Shown here piece by piece: positions 44,510-54,116 of a DNA stretch of 62,803 bases. Under the pieces are notes generated by a model. That model worked only from the letters and a program-made list of their open reading frames with translations. It was not told the DNA's origin and did not search any database. A program made the position numbers and the translations under genes. The stretch is from Lachnospiraceae bacterium (GTDB lineage Bacteria; Bacteroidota; Bacteroidia; Bacteroidales; Muribaculaceae), in the NCBI GenBank assembly GCA_023663655.1, contig JAMPGZ010000014.1, positions 1 to 62,803 on the forward strand, given 5' to 3'. The stretch's first letter is position 1; every line of letters begins with the position of its first letter.

Positions 44510-46321
44510 ATGAAAATACGATTAATAGCATTACTCACATTCATCACCGCATTTGCAGGGATTCTGTCAGCCGAAACATCTTTCACGACAATCCCTCCGC
44601 GAAGCGTAATTGCCGGAAACAAATTCAGCGTCACTTTCCGGTTGAGAAATGCCGAGGGATCCGGAATCAAGGTCCCCAACATTGACGGCTGCACACTTAT
44701 CTACGGGCCGGCTACATCCACCATGATGAGCTACGAGATAGTCAACGGCAAGCAAAGCTCCTCCTCAACCGTCGACTATTCCTATACTTACCGGGCGGTG
44801 GAACCGGGCGAACACACTATCGGCGAGGCACGGATCACCGTGGGCAACAAAGTCTACACCACCAAGCCGGTCACATTCATCGTGCTTCCTCCCGATAAAG
44901 CAGCAGCGGCAGGAACAGGTGCGCGTGTCGACGACATCAGCAGCCAGACTCCCGACAAAACCGTTTCCGCCAACGATGTATTCGTGAGAATAATCCTCAA
45001 CAAGTCACGCGCCTATGAGCAGGAAGCCATACTATGCACAATAAAGCTGTACACAAAATACAGCATCAGCTCATTCCTCCCTACGACACAACCGGCATTT
45101 GACGGATTTCTCATCGAAGAGCTGAACCTCCAACCGCAGCTCAATGAGATGGAGCACTACAACGGTCAGAACTACATGACCGCTGTGCTGAAAAAATGCA
45201 TCATATTCCCTCAGAAGTCAGGAAAGCTCACAATCAATTCAGGAAAATACGACATCACAGTCGTGCAGCATGAACGGTTCTCAGGATTCTGGGGAGGCTC
45301 ACGCCCTGTAGAGCGCGACATTCACGTAAGCTCCAACTCGGCGTCGATCAATATCTCACCCCTACCCCAGCCCCAGCCCGATGGCTTCACCGGAGCTGTC
45401 GGCGACTACACCATCGACAGCCGCCTGAGCACTTCCACTTTCCGCACCAATGAAGCGGCATCGCTCATATACACGATAAAAGGAACGGGCAACATAAAAT
45501 CAATCCGAGAACCTCAGATTGACTTCCCCACCGAATTCGAGCAATACACACCTCAGACTGATGTCGCATCGCAAGTCACCGGCTCCAATGTGTCGGGAAG
45601 CATGACCATCGACTACACTTTCGTACCTCAGAACGTGGGTGAATTCTCTATCGGAGCCGACAAGTTTGTATATTTCAACCCCGAGTCCGGAAAATACGTC
45701 ACCCTCACCACTCCGGCCTACGACATTAAAGTGGCACAGGGAGCGGCGGTGTCATCAGGAACATCAGTATTCAACAAGCAAGCGATAGCAAGCAAGAACA
45801 CCGACATCCTCCACATCAAGATGGGCGACCTCAATCCTCAAAAGACCCATCATTTCTACTTCAACTCATGGTGGTACATCCCGGCATATATTGTCATGGC
45901 TGCGATATTGACTCTGCTCATACTTCTCTACCGCAAGCAAGTGAAACTAAATGCCGATATACAAGGACGACGCATAGCCAATGCCGACAAAGTGGCCCGC
46001 AAGCGCCTGAAACTCGCAAAACAATATATGGCGGCTCACGACAACGACCACTTCTACGAAGAGATATTGCGTGCCCTGTGGGGATATTTCAGCGACAAGC
46101 TCGGCATTCCGGCTTCGCAGCTCTATCGCGAAAACATCACGCAGCAGCTCACTGAATACGGTGTCAGTCAGGAGCTTATCGCATCAGCAATAACCCTTAT
46201 CGACGATTGCGAAATGGCTCGTTACTCACCGGCAAGAAGCGAGGAACAGATAGAGGAGCTTTACAAGCAGGCTTCCAACATCATGAATGAAATGGAACGC
46301 GTAAAACGTGCTAAAAACTAA
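44510..46321 (+). CDS. batD: BatD, large periplasmic membrane-anchored protein
   Basis: A 603-residue protein with a signal peptide (1-21), a long periplasmic region of Ig-like beta domains (from FTTIPPRSVIAGNKFSVTFRL), one membrane helix (about 452-472, YIPAYIVMAAILTLLILL) and a cytosolic helical tail (about 475-603). This is the BatD/DUF7939-type plan. The tail resembles that of the unnamed protein at 40639-41628. It begins 23 bp after batC. Confidence 0.92.
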   Translation: MKIRLIALLTFITAFAGILSAETSFTTIPPRSVIAGNKFSVTFRLRNAEGSGIKVPNIDGCTLIYGPATSTMMSYEIVNGKQSSSSTVDYSYTYRAVEPGEHTIGEARITVGNKVYTTKPVTFIVLPPDKAAAAGTGARVDDISSQTPDKTVSANDVFVRIILNKSRAYEQEAILCTIKLYTKYSISSFLPTTQPAFDGFLIEELNLQPQLNEMEHYNGQNYMTAVLKKCIIFPQKSGKLTINSGKYDITVVQHERFSGFWGGSRPVERDIHVSSNSASINISPLPQPQPDGFTGAVGDYTIDSRLSTSTFRTNEAASLIYTIKGTGNIKSIREPQIDFPTEFEQYTPQTDVASQVTGSNVSGSMTIDYTFVPQNVGEFSIGADKFVYFNPESGKYVTLTTPAYDIKVAQGAAVSSGTSVFNKQAIASKNTDILHIKMGDLNPQKTHHFYFNSWWYIPAYIVMAAILTLLILLYRKQVKLNADIQGRRIANADKVARKRLKLAKQYMAAHDNDHFYEEILRALWGYFSDKLGIPASQLYRENITQQLTEYGVSQELIASAITLIDDCEMARYSPARSEEQIEELYKQASNIMNEMERVKRAKN

Positions 46322-46326
46322 CGGAA

Positions 46327-47109
46327 ATGAAAAGACTCATACTGACATTTGGCATAATCATGCTGACCGGAATAATATCAATGACTGCACAGACATTGAC
46401 ACAACAAGCCGACTCAGCATATATGAACGACAATTTCAGCAAGGCTACCGAGCTATATCTTGAAATAGCGGAAACTGAAGGAACATCTTCCGACCTTTAT
46501 TACAACCTCGGAAACTCATATTACCGTCAGGGAAAACTCGGCAAGGCGATACTGTATTATGAAAAAGCCCTGAGGCTGGATCCCTCCAACAAGGACGCGA
46601 GAGCTAATCTTGAATTTGTCAACACCAAAATCACCGACGAACCCGGCGACCGAGGTATGTTCATATCAAATACCGTCAACGGATTCGCTCAAAAAATTCC
46701 GGCAAATACATGGGCGGGGATCGCAATCGCCACCTTCATCCTCCTCCTCGCAGCGATAGCCTTGTATGTGTTCACCTCCAACATTGCACTCCGGAAAACC
46801 GGATTTTTCGGAGGAATAATACTTCTCGCCATCTGTGTCATCGCAAATATATTCGCTTCGATAGCCACCCGCTACTCGACTTCATCAGCCGATGCCGTGA
46901 TCATTGTACCCTCCACTCTGCTCAGCACATCTCCGCGTGTGCCCAAAGACCGCTCGGAAGAAGCACTTCTGCTCCATGAGGGAACAGTGGTGCAGATCAT
47001 CGATTCAGTCACCACTCGCATTGATTCCACATCCACGAAATGGTATGATGTTCAAGTTGATAACAACAACAGGGCGTGGATAAACGGAAACGCCATCGAA
47101 CGCATTTAA
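46327..47109 (+). CDS. batE: BatE, TPR and SH3-like membrane protein
   Basis: A 260-residue protein: signal peptide (1-21), TPR region (about 25-105; YNLGNSYYRQGKLGKAILYYEKAL), two membrane helices (about 133-152 and 159-180) and a C-terminal SH3-like domain (about 195-258, ALLLHEGTVVQIIDSV). It closes the Bat operon, 5 bp after batD. Confidence 0.92.
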   Translation: MKRLILTFGIIMLTGIISMTAQTLTQQADSAYMNDNFSKATELYLEIAETEGTSSDLYYNLGNSYYRQGKLGKAILYYEKALRLDPSNKDARANLEFVNTKITDEPGDRGMFISNTVNGFAQKIPANTWAGIAIATFILLLAAIALYVFTSNIALRKTGFFGGIILLAICVIANIFASIATRYSTSSADAVIIVPSTLLSTSPRVPKDRSEEALLLHEGTVVQIIDSVTTRIDSTSTKWYDVQVDNNNRAWINGNAIERI

Positions 47110-47234
47110 GAATATATGTTATAAAACACCTTTCTTTTATGCCATGAAAATTTGGAAATGTGATACAAAAAGATTAATTTTAACGACATCAAGAACTAAT
47201 TAACGAATTACTAACTCATAAAATTAATAGTATC

Positions 47235-47498
47235 ATGACTAAGACTATTTCCTTCAACGATCTTCGTCGTATTAAAGACAGCCTCCCCGATGGATCAATG
47301 CATAAAATCGCCGACCAACTGAATTGCACTGTACAGACAGTTCGCAATTATTTCGGAGGAAGCAACTACCAATTTGGACAGAACGTCGGCGTACACATCG
47401 AGCCGGGTCCCGACGGGGGCATCGTAGTGCTCGACGACACTACAATCTATGACATGGCTATAGCCATTCTTGAAGAGCAGGCTCAAGCCGCTGAATAA
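47235..47498 (+). CDS. Small helix-turn-helix DNA-binding protein
   Basis: An 87-residue protein with an N-terminal helix-turn-helix of about residues 18-42 (GSMHKIADQLNCTVQTVRNYFGG), the form seen in small Bacteroidales-specific regulators. The second half (GVHIEPGPDGGIVVLDDTTIYDMAIAIL) is probably a beta-strand/helix dimerisation part. It is not a recognised named family. The universal stress protein gene follows after 31 bp. Confidence 0.75.
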   Translation: MTKTISFNDLRRIKDSLPDGSMHKIADQLNCTVQTVRNYFGGSNYQFGQNVGVHIEPGPDGGIVVLDDTTIYDMAIAILEEQAQAAE

Positions 47499-47529
47499 AA
47501 CCTCCAATACAGTATAATCGCTGATAAAG

Positions 47530-48642
47530 ATGTCAGAAGACCGCCTCATAACAGTGGCAATCCATACCTACGAGCACGCCGTCCAGCTCAAGAATCTTCT
47601 TGAGAGCGAGGGCGTGCCCGTTGTTTTGCACAACGTGAATCTATCCCACCCGGTGGTGTCAAGCGGAGTCAGGGTACGCATAAAAGAAGCCGACCTTCCT
47701 CTTGCGTTGCGCATCATTGAAAACACCGAGATTTTTCCACGGCCCGACACTCCGGCGGCAAACGCCCGAAAGGTATTCGTCGTTCCCATCGATTTCAGCC
47801 ATCATTCAACCAACGCCTGCGACATAGCGTTTCACCTCGCCTATCGCCACAAGGCTACAATAAAACTGCTGCACGCCTATCTTGACCCATACGTCACCGG
47901 CGACGGGCAGCTTAGCGACTCCATGACCTACGATGTCGCCAACGCAGAGATGCATGAAGAGCTCGACTCCGAGTCCAAGAAACTCATGAAAGAGTTCTCC
48001 GACAAACTGCGTCAACGCATAAAACTCAGCGAGCTCCCGGCGGTAAAATTCACCACCGAAGTCGCCGAAGGCGTTCCGGAAGAAGTGATTGTCGAGTATG
48101 CCAAAGAAAACAGCCCCGAAATGATAATAATGGGGACACGAGGTGCCGACACAAAAGAAAGGCAGCTCATAGGCAGCGTGACAGCCGAGGTGCTTGATTC
48201 ATGCCGCCGCCCGGTATTCACCGTCCCGGAATCGGTGACACTCAACCGCATCGCCGACATAAGCCACGTGGTGTTCTTCTGCAATCTCGACCAGGAGGAT
48301 CTTCTCGCCCTGGACGCACTTTACCGCCTATTCTCCGAAGAACGGCTCGACGTGACAATAGTACACGTTCCGTCGAAAAAAGGCGCGAGAAATGCCGATT
48401 CGGCATTTGACAAGCTCATGGGATACTGCGCCGAGCACTACCCCCGATTCAATTTCAAAGCCACCCATGTGAGCCTGCCGGGAATCGTGGACGACTTCAA
48501 AGCCATCGAACAGCAGCAGCGGGTAGACCTCATCGCCGTTCCCAACAAGAAGAAAAACATATTCGCACGGCTCTTCAATCCATCCCTCGCCCATCGGCTG
48601 CTGTTCCACTCTGACATCCCCATGATGGTCATCCCCGTGTAA
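47530..48642 (+). CDS. DUF2007-universal stress protein fusion
   Basis: A 370-residue cytosolic protein. Residues 5-70 form a DUF2007 domain (ITVAIHTYEHAVQLKNLLESEGVPV). A complete UspA-type domain follows (about 78-235; VPIDFSHHSTNACDIAFHLA, and the ATP-binding MGTRGADTKERQLIGSVTAEVL pattern), then a degenerate second Usp domain (about 245-370; ends AHRLLFHSDIPMMVIPV). DUF2007 is usually a stand-alone domain, so the fusion hints at a nucleotide-linked signalling role, but no partner is known. Confidence 0.85.
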   Translation: MSEDRLITVAIHTYEHAVQLKNLLESEGVPVVLHNVNLSHPVVSSGVRVRIKEADLPLALRIIENTEIFPRPDTPAANARKVFVVPIDFSHHSTNACDIAFHLAYRHKATIKLLHAYLDPYVTGDGQLSDSMTYDVANAEMHEELDSESKKLMKEFSDKLRQRIKLSELPAVKFTTEVAEGVPEEVIVEYAKENSPEMIIMGTRGADTKERQLIGSVTAEVLDSCRRPVFTVPESVTLNRIADISHVVFFCNLDQEDLLALDALYRLFSEERLDVTIVHVPSKKGARNADSAFDKLMGYCAEHYPRFNFKATHVSLPGIVDDFKAIEQQQRVDLIAVPNKKKNIFARLFNPSLAHRLLFHSDIPMMVIPV

Positions 48643-48772
48643 TGCCCGCCGCTCCACTCACACGCATACAGCATAATCGTCACGATGATTCCATTCGACA
48701 GGATTTAGTTGACGATTTCCAACCGATAACATTTGTGAGATTTTCCTCGTTATAAAATAAAGACAAATTGAT

Positions 48773-48985
48773 ATGGACAATAAGACGCTTAAATTTGTGA
48801 CGTGGCTTATCAGCAAACTCTCCGAACATCTGAAGATGCCGCAAAATGAGGTGTTTCAACGACTTTTAAAATCAGGAATACTTTACAACTATATAGTACC
48901 ATCATACGATGTTCTCCACACATTCGGTTCCCGCTATCTAATGGAGGACATAACAGATTTTATGCGAGAGGAGGGGGTGCTTTGA
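48773..48985 (+). CDS. DUF3791 small protein (possible antitoxin)
   Basis: A 70-residue helical protein matching DUF3791, especially the segment LLKSGILYNYIVPSYDVLHTFGSRYLMEDITDFMRE (about 30-65). DUF3791 proteins are found next to DUF3990 proteins in many gut bacteria. It begins after a 130-bp gap with no clear TAnnTTTG box. The next start lies 1 bp after its stop, so the two are coupled. Role as antitoxin is an inference from this pairing. Confidence 0.75.
   Translation: MDNKTLKFVTWLISKLSEHLKMPQNEVFQRLLKSGILYNYIVPSYDVLHTFGSRYLMEDITDFMREEGVL
48969..48974 (+). promoter_or_regulatory. Strong Shine-Dalgarno before the DUF3990 gene
   Basis: AGGAGG, inside a purine run GAGAGGAGGGGG at 48966-48977, lies 12 nt before the ATG at 48987. 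Bacteroidetes genes rarely use strong Shine-Dalgarno sites, and the other genes here do not, which hints at a foreign origin for this cassette. Confidence 0.5.
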
Positions 48986-48986
48986 G

Positions 48987-49457
48987 ATGAAAGTCTATCA
49001 CTCATCATTTACGTCAGTGAAGATGCCTGACACTAACCATTCGCGTGAATTTCTTGACTTTGGGAAAGGCTTCTACCTTACAACGCTATATGACCAAGCA
49101 GTGAAGTATGCTCAACGATTCAAGCGCAGGAAGAAACCTGCGTGGTTGTCAACGTACGAATTAGAATACAATTCGGAAGAATGGAAAATTCTTCAGTTCG
49201 ACTCTTATAACCGCGAATGGCTGCAATTCGTCACAAATTGCCGTAGGGGTGAAGACAATTCTGACTATGATCTTATTATTGGCGGAATAGCAAATGATGA
49301 GGTTATACAAACCATTGAACGCTATTTTGCAGGAGAAATTTCGGAGAATGATGCTCTTGGATTGCTAAAATATCAGAAACCCAACAACCAATACTGCATC
49401 CGCTCACAGCGTATGCTTGATGAATGCCTGAAACATGAAAACAGTGTAGAGTTATGA
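48987..49457 (+). CDS. DUF3990 protein, ADP-ribosyltransferase-like toxin candidate
   Basis: A 156-residue protein of the DUF3990 family: VYHSS (3-7), DFGKGFYLTTLYDQAVKYAQR (24-44), DYDLIIGGIANDEVIQTIERYFAG (93-116), and the NQYCI motif (134-138). The His5 and GFYLT pattern with a downstream Q-rich helix resembles ADP-ribosyltransferase-fold proteins with an H-Y-E/Q site; that fold assignment is an inference. DUF3791 lies 1 bp upstream and a related small protein overlaps its end by 4 bp (ATGA). Confidence 0.8.
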   Translation: MKVYHSSFTSVKMPDTNHSREFLDFGKGFYLTTLYDQAVKYAQRFKRRKKPAWLSTYELEYNSEEWKILQFDSYNREWLQFVTNCRRGEDNSDYDLIIGGIANDEVIQTIERYFAGEISENDALGLLKYQKPNNQYCIRSQRMLDECLKHENSVEL

Positions 49458-49699
49458 GCGAAACTGAATTGTATCTGCGGGGAAATAAGAATGCAGCCAT
49501 AATAATGGCAATATCTGACCTTTTCGGTGTTTCCATCAAAGATGCCACCAATATTTATTATCAGTCTGAGACAGCAACGCTGATTGAGGAAAAGGTAGCC
49601 GACCTGCATTGCCGCAGCGAGAAGTATCTCGCCACTCTTGTATGGGAAGAACACTTGGAGCACAATGCTCCATCTGATTCGCAAAAGGAGGATAAGTAG
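49454..49699 (+). CDS. DUF3791-like small protein (second partner)
   Basis: An 81-residue protein that starts inside the stop of the DUF3990 gene (ATGA at 49454). The segment ISDLFGVSIKDATNIYYQS, then EEKVADLHCRSEKYLATLVWEE, follows the DUF3791 pattern of a helix ending in a D/Y-x-L-H core, though it is divergent from the upstream DUF3791 protein. Small, charged and soluble. It may be a second antitoxin or a regulator. Confidence 0.65.
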   Translation: MSETELYLRGNKNAAIIMAISDLFGVSIKDATNIYYQSETATLIEEKVADLHCRSEKYLATLVWEEHLEHNAPSDSQKEDK

Positions 49700-49801
49700 A
49701 ATGGAGGATGCACCAAGCAATTCCTGACTCTACAGGGCTATACAGTTGTAAACGGCACCTATTTACACGGAAAATTTCTTTTATGTTTGGAAATTATTAT
49801 T

Positions 49802-49809
49802 TAAATTTG
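49802..49809 (+). promoter_or_regulatory. Predicted -7 box of thrS
   Basis: TAAATTTG fits TAnnTTTG; a transcript from here would start near 49816, about 58 nt before the thrS ATG. It separates thrS from the DUF3990 cassette. Confidence 0.5.
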
Positions 49810-49873
49810 CAGTCGTTTTTGGCTCAAAGGGTTAACTATGCCCTTGCTTAAACAAAAGATTAACATAACAACA

Positions 49874-51811
49874 ATGATAACAATCACATTTCCTGACAAG
49901 AGCACACGCCAATATGAAGCGGGCGTGACTCCGTTTCAGATAGCCGAAAGCATCTCTCCGCGATTGGCTCAAGACATTTTAGCCGCAAGTGTCAACGGCG
50001 AAGAATGGGACATAAGCCGTCCTATCGAACAGGACGGAGAAATCAAGCTTTTCAAATGGGAGGACCCCGAAGGCAAGCACGCTTTCTGGCACAGCTCGGC
50101 ACACTTGCTCGCCGAAGCGCTTCAGGAACTTTTCCCCGGAGTGAAATTCGGTATCGGTCCGGCTATTGAAAACGGTTTCTACTACGACATCGACCCTAAC
50201 GGAAACACCATCACGGCTGCCGATTTCCCTAAGATTGAAGCTAAAATGATTGAACTCGCCCAAAAGAAAGAGGCAATCGTTCGTGCCGACATCAGCAAGG
50301 ATGACGCGCTCAAGCTATTCGGCGACCGCAATGAAGAATACAAGTGCGAACTCATCAGCGAGCTTGAGGACGGTCACATCACCACCTATACACAAGGTAA
50401 CTTCACCGACCTCTGCCGCGGACCGCACATCCCCAACACCGCTCCTATCAAAGCTGTGAAAATCACTTCTCTTGCCGGAGCATACTGGCGTGGCGACGAG
50501 AAGCGCAACCAGCTCGTGCGCGTCTACGGAATCACCTTCCCCAAGAAAAAGATGCTCGACGAGTATCTTGCTCTTCTCGAAGAAGCAAAAAAACGCGACC
50601 ACCGCAAGCTGGGCAAAGAGATGGAACTTTTCGCGTTCTCTTCCAACGTAGGTGCAGGACTCCCGTTGTGGCTTCCCAAAGGCGCGGCATTGCGCGACCG
50701 TCTGGAGCAATTCCTCCGCAAGATACAGAAACGCTACGGCTATCTGCAGGTAATCACACCCCACATCGGCAACAAGGCTCTGTATGTGACCTCAGGACAC
50801 TACGCAAAATACGGCAAAGACTCTTTCCAGCCCATCCACACTCCGGAAGAAGGCGAAGAGTATCTGCTCAAGCCCATGAACTGCCCTCACCACTGTGAGA
50901 TATTCAAGGCTTACCCACGCTCATATCGTGACCTGCCAATGCGTCTCGCCGAGTTCGGTACAGTGTACCGTTACGAGCAGAGCGGCGAGCTTCACGGACT
51001 GACCCGTGTGCGCGGTTTTACTCAGGACGACGCCCACATCTTCTGCGCCCCCGAGCAGATCAAAGACGAGTTCCTGAAGGTTATGGACATCATCTTCTAC
51101 ATCTTCAAGGCTCTGAAATTTGACAACTACGAGGCTCAGATCTCACTTCGCGACCCGAAGAACAAAGACAAATACATCGGTACCGATGAGAACTGGCACC
51201 TTGCCGAAAACGCCATCATCGAAGCTTGCGCTGAAAAGGGGCTCAAGGCTCGCACAGAGCTTGGTGAAGCCGCTTTCTACGGACCCAAACTCGACTTCAT
51301 GGTGAAAGACGCCATCGGACGCCGTTGGCAGCTCGGAACCATCCAGGTTGACTACAACCTTCCCGAACGCTTCCAGCTCGAATATACCGGAGCCGACAAT
51401 CAGAAGCACCGCCCGGTGATGATCCACCGCGCGCCGTTCGGATCAATGGAACGCTTCGTTGCCGTTCTTCTCGAACACACCGCCGGACGCTTCCCGCTGT
51501 GGCTTGCTCCTGAACAGGCTGTCGTTCTCCCCATCAGCGAGAAGTTCAACGACTACGCTTATGAAGTGGCAAAACAGCTCAACAATGCCGATCTCCGCGT
51601 AGTGGTTGACGACCGAAACGAGAAAATCGGAAAGAAAATTCGCGACAATGAGCTCAAAAGAATCCCCTATATGCTCGTAGTTGGAGAAAAAGAAGCACAA
51701 AATGGCGAAATTTCTGTAAGAAAACAGGGAGAAGGTGATAAAGGTACGATGAAAATTACTACCTTTGCAGAATATTTGACCAACGAGGTCAACAACATGA
51801 TTAATCAATAA
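49874..51811 (+). CDS. thrS: Threonyl-tRNA synthetase
   Basis: Class II aminoacyl-tRNA synthetase with 645 residues. The start [17 protein letters not shown] is where family similarity begins; an in-frame ATG 36 bp upstream adds no conserved sequence. Order: TGS domain (1-60), editing domain with [11 protein letters not shown], catalytic core (motif 2 [26 protein letters not shown], motif 3 [19 protein letters not shown]), anticodon-binding domain at the C-terminus. It heads the thrS-infC-rpmI-rplT group. Confidence 0.97.
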   Translation: MITITFPDKSTRQYEAGVTPFQIAESISPRLAQDILAASVNGEEWDISRPIEQDGEIKLFKWEDPEGKHAFWHSSAHLLAEALQELFPGVKFGIGPAIENGFYYDIDPNGNTITAADFPKIEAKMIELAQKKEAIVRADISKDDALKLFGDRNEEYKCELISELEDGHITTYTQGNFTDLCRGPHIPNTAPIKAVKITSLAGAYWRGDEKRNQLVRVYGITFPKKKMLDEYLALLEEAKKRDHRKLGKEMELFAFSSNVGAGLPLWLPKGAALRDRLEQFLRKIQKRYGYLQVITPHIGNKALYVTSGHYAKYGKDSFQPIHTPEEGEEYLLKPMNCPHHCEIFKAYPRSYRDLPMRLAEFGTVYRYEQSGELHGLTRVRGFTQDDAHIFCAPEQIKDEFLKVMDIIFYIFKALKFDNYEAQISLRDPKNKDKYIGTDENWHLAENAIIEACAEKGLKARTELGEAAFYGPKLDFMVKDAIGRRWQLGTIQVDYNLPERFQLEYTGADNQKHRPVMIHRAPFGSMERFVAVLLEHTAGRFPLWLAPEQAVVLPISEKFNDYAYEVAKQLNNADLRVVVDDRNEKIGKKIRDNELKRIPYMLVVGEKEAQNGEISVRKQGEGDKGTMKITTFAEYLTNEVNNMINQ

Positions 51812-51820
51812 CAAAACTGA

Positions 51821-52402
51821 ATGGATAACAAACCAGGCTATCAGGGTGGATTCAACCGAGGAAACAACCCGCAACGTAGAGGACCGCAAAAAGACAAGGA
51901 GCCCTACGCAATCAATGAACGCATTCGCGCCCGCGAGGTACGCCTTGTAGGTGACAATGTGGAAGCCGGGATATATTCTATTCATGAAGCGTTGAAGCTC
52001 GCTGAAGAGCAAGAGCTGGACCTGATTGAAATATCGCCCAACGCCGAGCCTCCGGTATGCAAGATTCTTGACTACCAGAAGTACTTGTATCAGCAGAAGA
52101 AGAGGCTGAAAGAGCAAAAGGCGAAATCAACCAAAGTCGTTGTCAAGGAAATCAGATTCGGACCTCAGACCGATGACCATGACTACAACTTCAAGCTAAA
52201 GCACGCGCAAGGCTTCTTGAAAGAAGGCGCTAAAGTAAAAGCCTATGTGTTCTTCCGCGGACGCTCAATCCTGTTCAAGGAGCAAGGAGAAGTATTGTTG
52301 CTTCGCTTTGCCAACGACCTGGAGGAGCTCGGTAAGCTCGAGCAGATGCCGGTGCTTGAAGGAAAACGAATGACAATCATGTTGTCGCCAAAGAAAAAAT
52401 AA
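51821..52402 (+). CDS. infC: Translation initiation factor IF-3
   Basis: Binds the 30S subunit and checks start-codon and initiator tRNA. A 193-residue protein: a short basic, glycine-rich N-terminal tail ([19 protein letters not shown]), the N-domain ([38 protein letters not shown]), and the C-domain ([29 protein letters not shown]). The start is an ordinary ATG, unlike the AUU start of E. coli infC. It begins 9 bp after thrS. Confidence 0.97.
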   Translation: MDNKPGYQGGFNRGNNPQRRGPQKDKEPYAINERIRAREVRLVGDNVEAGIYSIHEALKLAEEQELDLIEISPNAEPPVCKILDYQKYLYQQKKRLKEQKAKSTKVVVKEIRFGPQTDDHDYNFKLKHAQGFLKEGAKVKAYVFFRGRSILFKEQGEVLLLRFANDLEELGKLEQMPVLEGKRMTIMLSPKKK

Positions 52403-52462
52403 AAAAACAATGGCAGGGAAACCTGCGATAGTAATTATACACTCTTAAAATTTTCAAAAAAA

Positions 52463-52657
52463 ATGCCAAAGGTTAAAACTAATTCCGGTGCCAAAAAGAG
52501 GTTCGCCCTTACCGGATCAGGAAAAATCAAAAGAAAACATGCCTTTAAGAGTCACATCTTGACTAAGAAGACTAAAAAGCAGAAACGCAACCTCACCCAC
52601 TTCGGTCTCGTTGCTAAGGTCGACACTCACGAAGTGAAGCAACTTCTCGCTCTCTAA
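52463..52657 (+). CDS. rpmI: 50S ribosomal protein L35
   Basis: A 64-residue, very basic protein with the family pattern [34 protein letters not shown]. It lies 60 bp after infC and 117 bp before rplT. Confidence 0.97.
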   Translation: MPKVKTNSGAKKRFALTGSGKIKRKHAFKSHILTKKTKKQKRNLTHFGLVAKVDTHEVKQLLAL

Positions 52658-52774
52658 TAGAGGCAACTGCACGACAATCTGTTTTTTAACTTGTGATTTA
52701 AACATCATTATTAACCGAATGCACAGCAACTAAAGAGCAAAACAAGCCGCTGACATTCAAAAATCATTACAAAA

Positions 52775-53125
52775 ATGCCAAGATCAGTAAATCATGTTGC
52801 TTCAAGAGCACGCAGAAAGAAAATCTTAAAACTCACCCGTGGTTACTACGGAGCGCGTAAAAACGTATGGACCGTTGCCAAGAACACTTGGGAAAAAGGT
52901 TTGACCTACGCTTATCGCGACCGCAAAGATAAGAAGGGCAATTTCCGCTCATTGTGGATTCAGCGTATCAACGCTGCCGCTCGCGAAGAGAACCTCAGCT
53001 ACTCTAAGCTTATGGGTCTCATCCACAAGTCAGGCATCGAAATCAACCGCAAGGTCCTCGCCGACCTCGCCCTTAACAATCCCGCAGCTTTCAAGGCTGT
53101 CGTTGAAAAAGTTAAGAACGCCTAA
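52775..53125 (+). CDS. rplT: 50S ribosomal protein L20
   Basis: A 116-residue rRNA-binding assembly protein with [33 protein letters not shown], and a C-terminal domain [25 protein letters not shown]. In other bacteria L20 represses the infC-rpmI-rplT operon; the 117-bp gap before this gene could hold a control region, but I saw no clear L20-site mimic. An intrinsic terminator follows. Confidence 0.97.
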   Translation: MPRSVNHVASRARRKKILKLTRGYYGARKNVWTVAKNTWEKGLTYAYRDRKDKKGNFRSLWIQRINAAAREENLSYSKLMGLIHKSGIEINRKVLADLALNNPAAFKAVVEKVKNA

Positions 53126-53148
53126 TCGGATCCCCCTTCCGGGCTATA

Positions 53149-53186
53149 AACAGGCTGCGCTTTTAGCGCGGCCTGTTCTTTTTTTC
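53149..53186 (+). terminator. Intrinsic terminator of the thrS-rplT operon
   Basis: AACAGGCTGCGC (53149-53160), a 5-nt loop, and GCGCGGCCTGTT (53166-53177) form a 12-bp stem with one G-U pair, followed by CTTTTTTT. Confidence 0.92.
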
Positions 53187-53216
53187 CCCATCGGCAAAAA
53201 GCACAGTATTTATTGC

Positions 53217-53224
53217 TATATTTG
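53217..53224 (+). promoter_or_regulatory. Predicted -7 box of the yraN-like gene
   Basis: TATATTTG fits TAnnTTTG; the expected start near 53231 gives a leader of about 31 nt to the ATG at 53262. Confidence 0.55.
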
Positions 53225-53261
53225 CACTTATAAATCAATCCTGTCACACCTAAACATAATC

Positions 53262-53627
53262 ATGGCGGAACACAACGACTTTGGAGCTTGGGGCGAAGAG
53301 AGAGCCCGGGAATACCTCATAACGCGCGGCTACACCATCATCGAGCATGACACCCGCAAAGGCGGCTCGGAAATTGACCTGATAGCCCTGAAAGATGACC
53401 GCATCATATTCATCGAAGTCAAAACACGCCGCGAAGGCTCATTTGATCCCATGGAAGCGATAACCCCCAAGAAAATACGCAGCATCTGCCGTGCCGCCGA
53501 CAACTTTGTCAGAACCTACAACTACCGGCAGGAAGTGCAGTTCGACATTATATGCGTAATCGGAAGCTCCGAACATGACTACACCATCGAGCACCTCCCC
53601 GACGCATTCTACCCACCCTTAGGCTAA
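53262..53627 (+). CDS. yraN: UPF0102 (YraN) family nuclease-like protein
   Basis: A 121-residue protein with a PD-(D/E)XK-like fold. Start at MAEHNDFGAWGEERAREYL, matching the family N-terminus; upstream frame overlaps the promoter and terminator. Motifs: GEERAREYLITRGYTI, KGGSEIDLIALKDDRIIFIEVKTR (DxxxxE-V-K type core). Role in vivo is not established; some members are linked to recombination or DNA repair. Confidence 0.92.
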   Translation: MAEHNDFGAWGEERAREYLITRGYTIIEHDTRKGGSEIDLIALKDDRIIFIEVKTRREGSFDPMEAITPKKIRSICRAADNFVRTYNYRQEVQFDIICVIGSSEHDYTIEHLPDAFYPPLG

Positions 53628-53665
53628 ACATCCTCCGGCAATGCCGAGGAATGGGGGCATTGCCG

Positions 53666-54116
53666 GAGGAAATATCTCTCGGTAGGCATAATCGCCTGCT
53701 AAGGCGAGCCTTACGAATAGCCGCGGTACAGGGAGCCGGAGGCGACCTGTGCCCGGATATCCACGTGCAATGAACATCTCTGCAAAGAGATGCCCTACGA
53801 CCATAAGGTCACTCTTTACAGAGTGCGTCAACCTCTTGATCCAACCGGGCACGGCTCGCAATACGCTCGCCGTACCGCGGCTATTCATAGGCATCGCCTT
53901 TCAGGCGTGTTTTGCCGTCTGTAGGACGGCAAGAGGTCAGCATGGTGCAAACGGCGTGCCGTCTGTAGGACGGCAAGAGGTCAGCCCGACATGGAGCACC
54001 AGCGGAATGCCGGGAAATGCCAGCGGAATGCCGGGGAATTTGGATGAAATATCAGATTAGCTCTGTAGGAGCGTAACGATTGCATCATTCATTGGGCACT
54101 CGCGAACACGGCAATG
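53666..54116. repeat. Repeat unit A
   Basis: Begins at GGAGGAAATATCTCTCGG and ends at CGCGAACACGGCAATG. It aligns with unit B (54327-54755) over its length with small insertions and deletions (offset 661 at the start, about 638 at the end). It contains hairpins TCGCCT-gcta-AGGCGA (53692-53707), CATCTCT-gcaa-AGAGATG (53775-53792), CACTCT-ttac-AGAGTG (53810-53825), CGCCT-ttc-AGGCG (53895-53907) and two copies of GCCGTC-tgtag-GACGGC. Confidence 0.8.

Noticed and set aside
51443-52117. 224-codon minus-strand frame opposite thrS/infC
   Set aside because: Shadow of two certain genes; hydrophobic composition results from reading acidic and basic codons in reverse.
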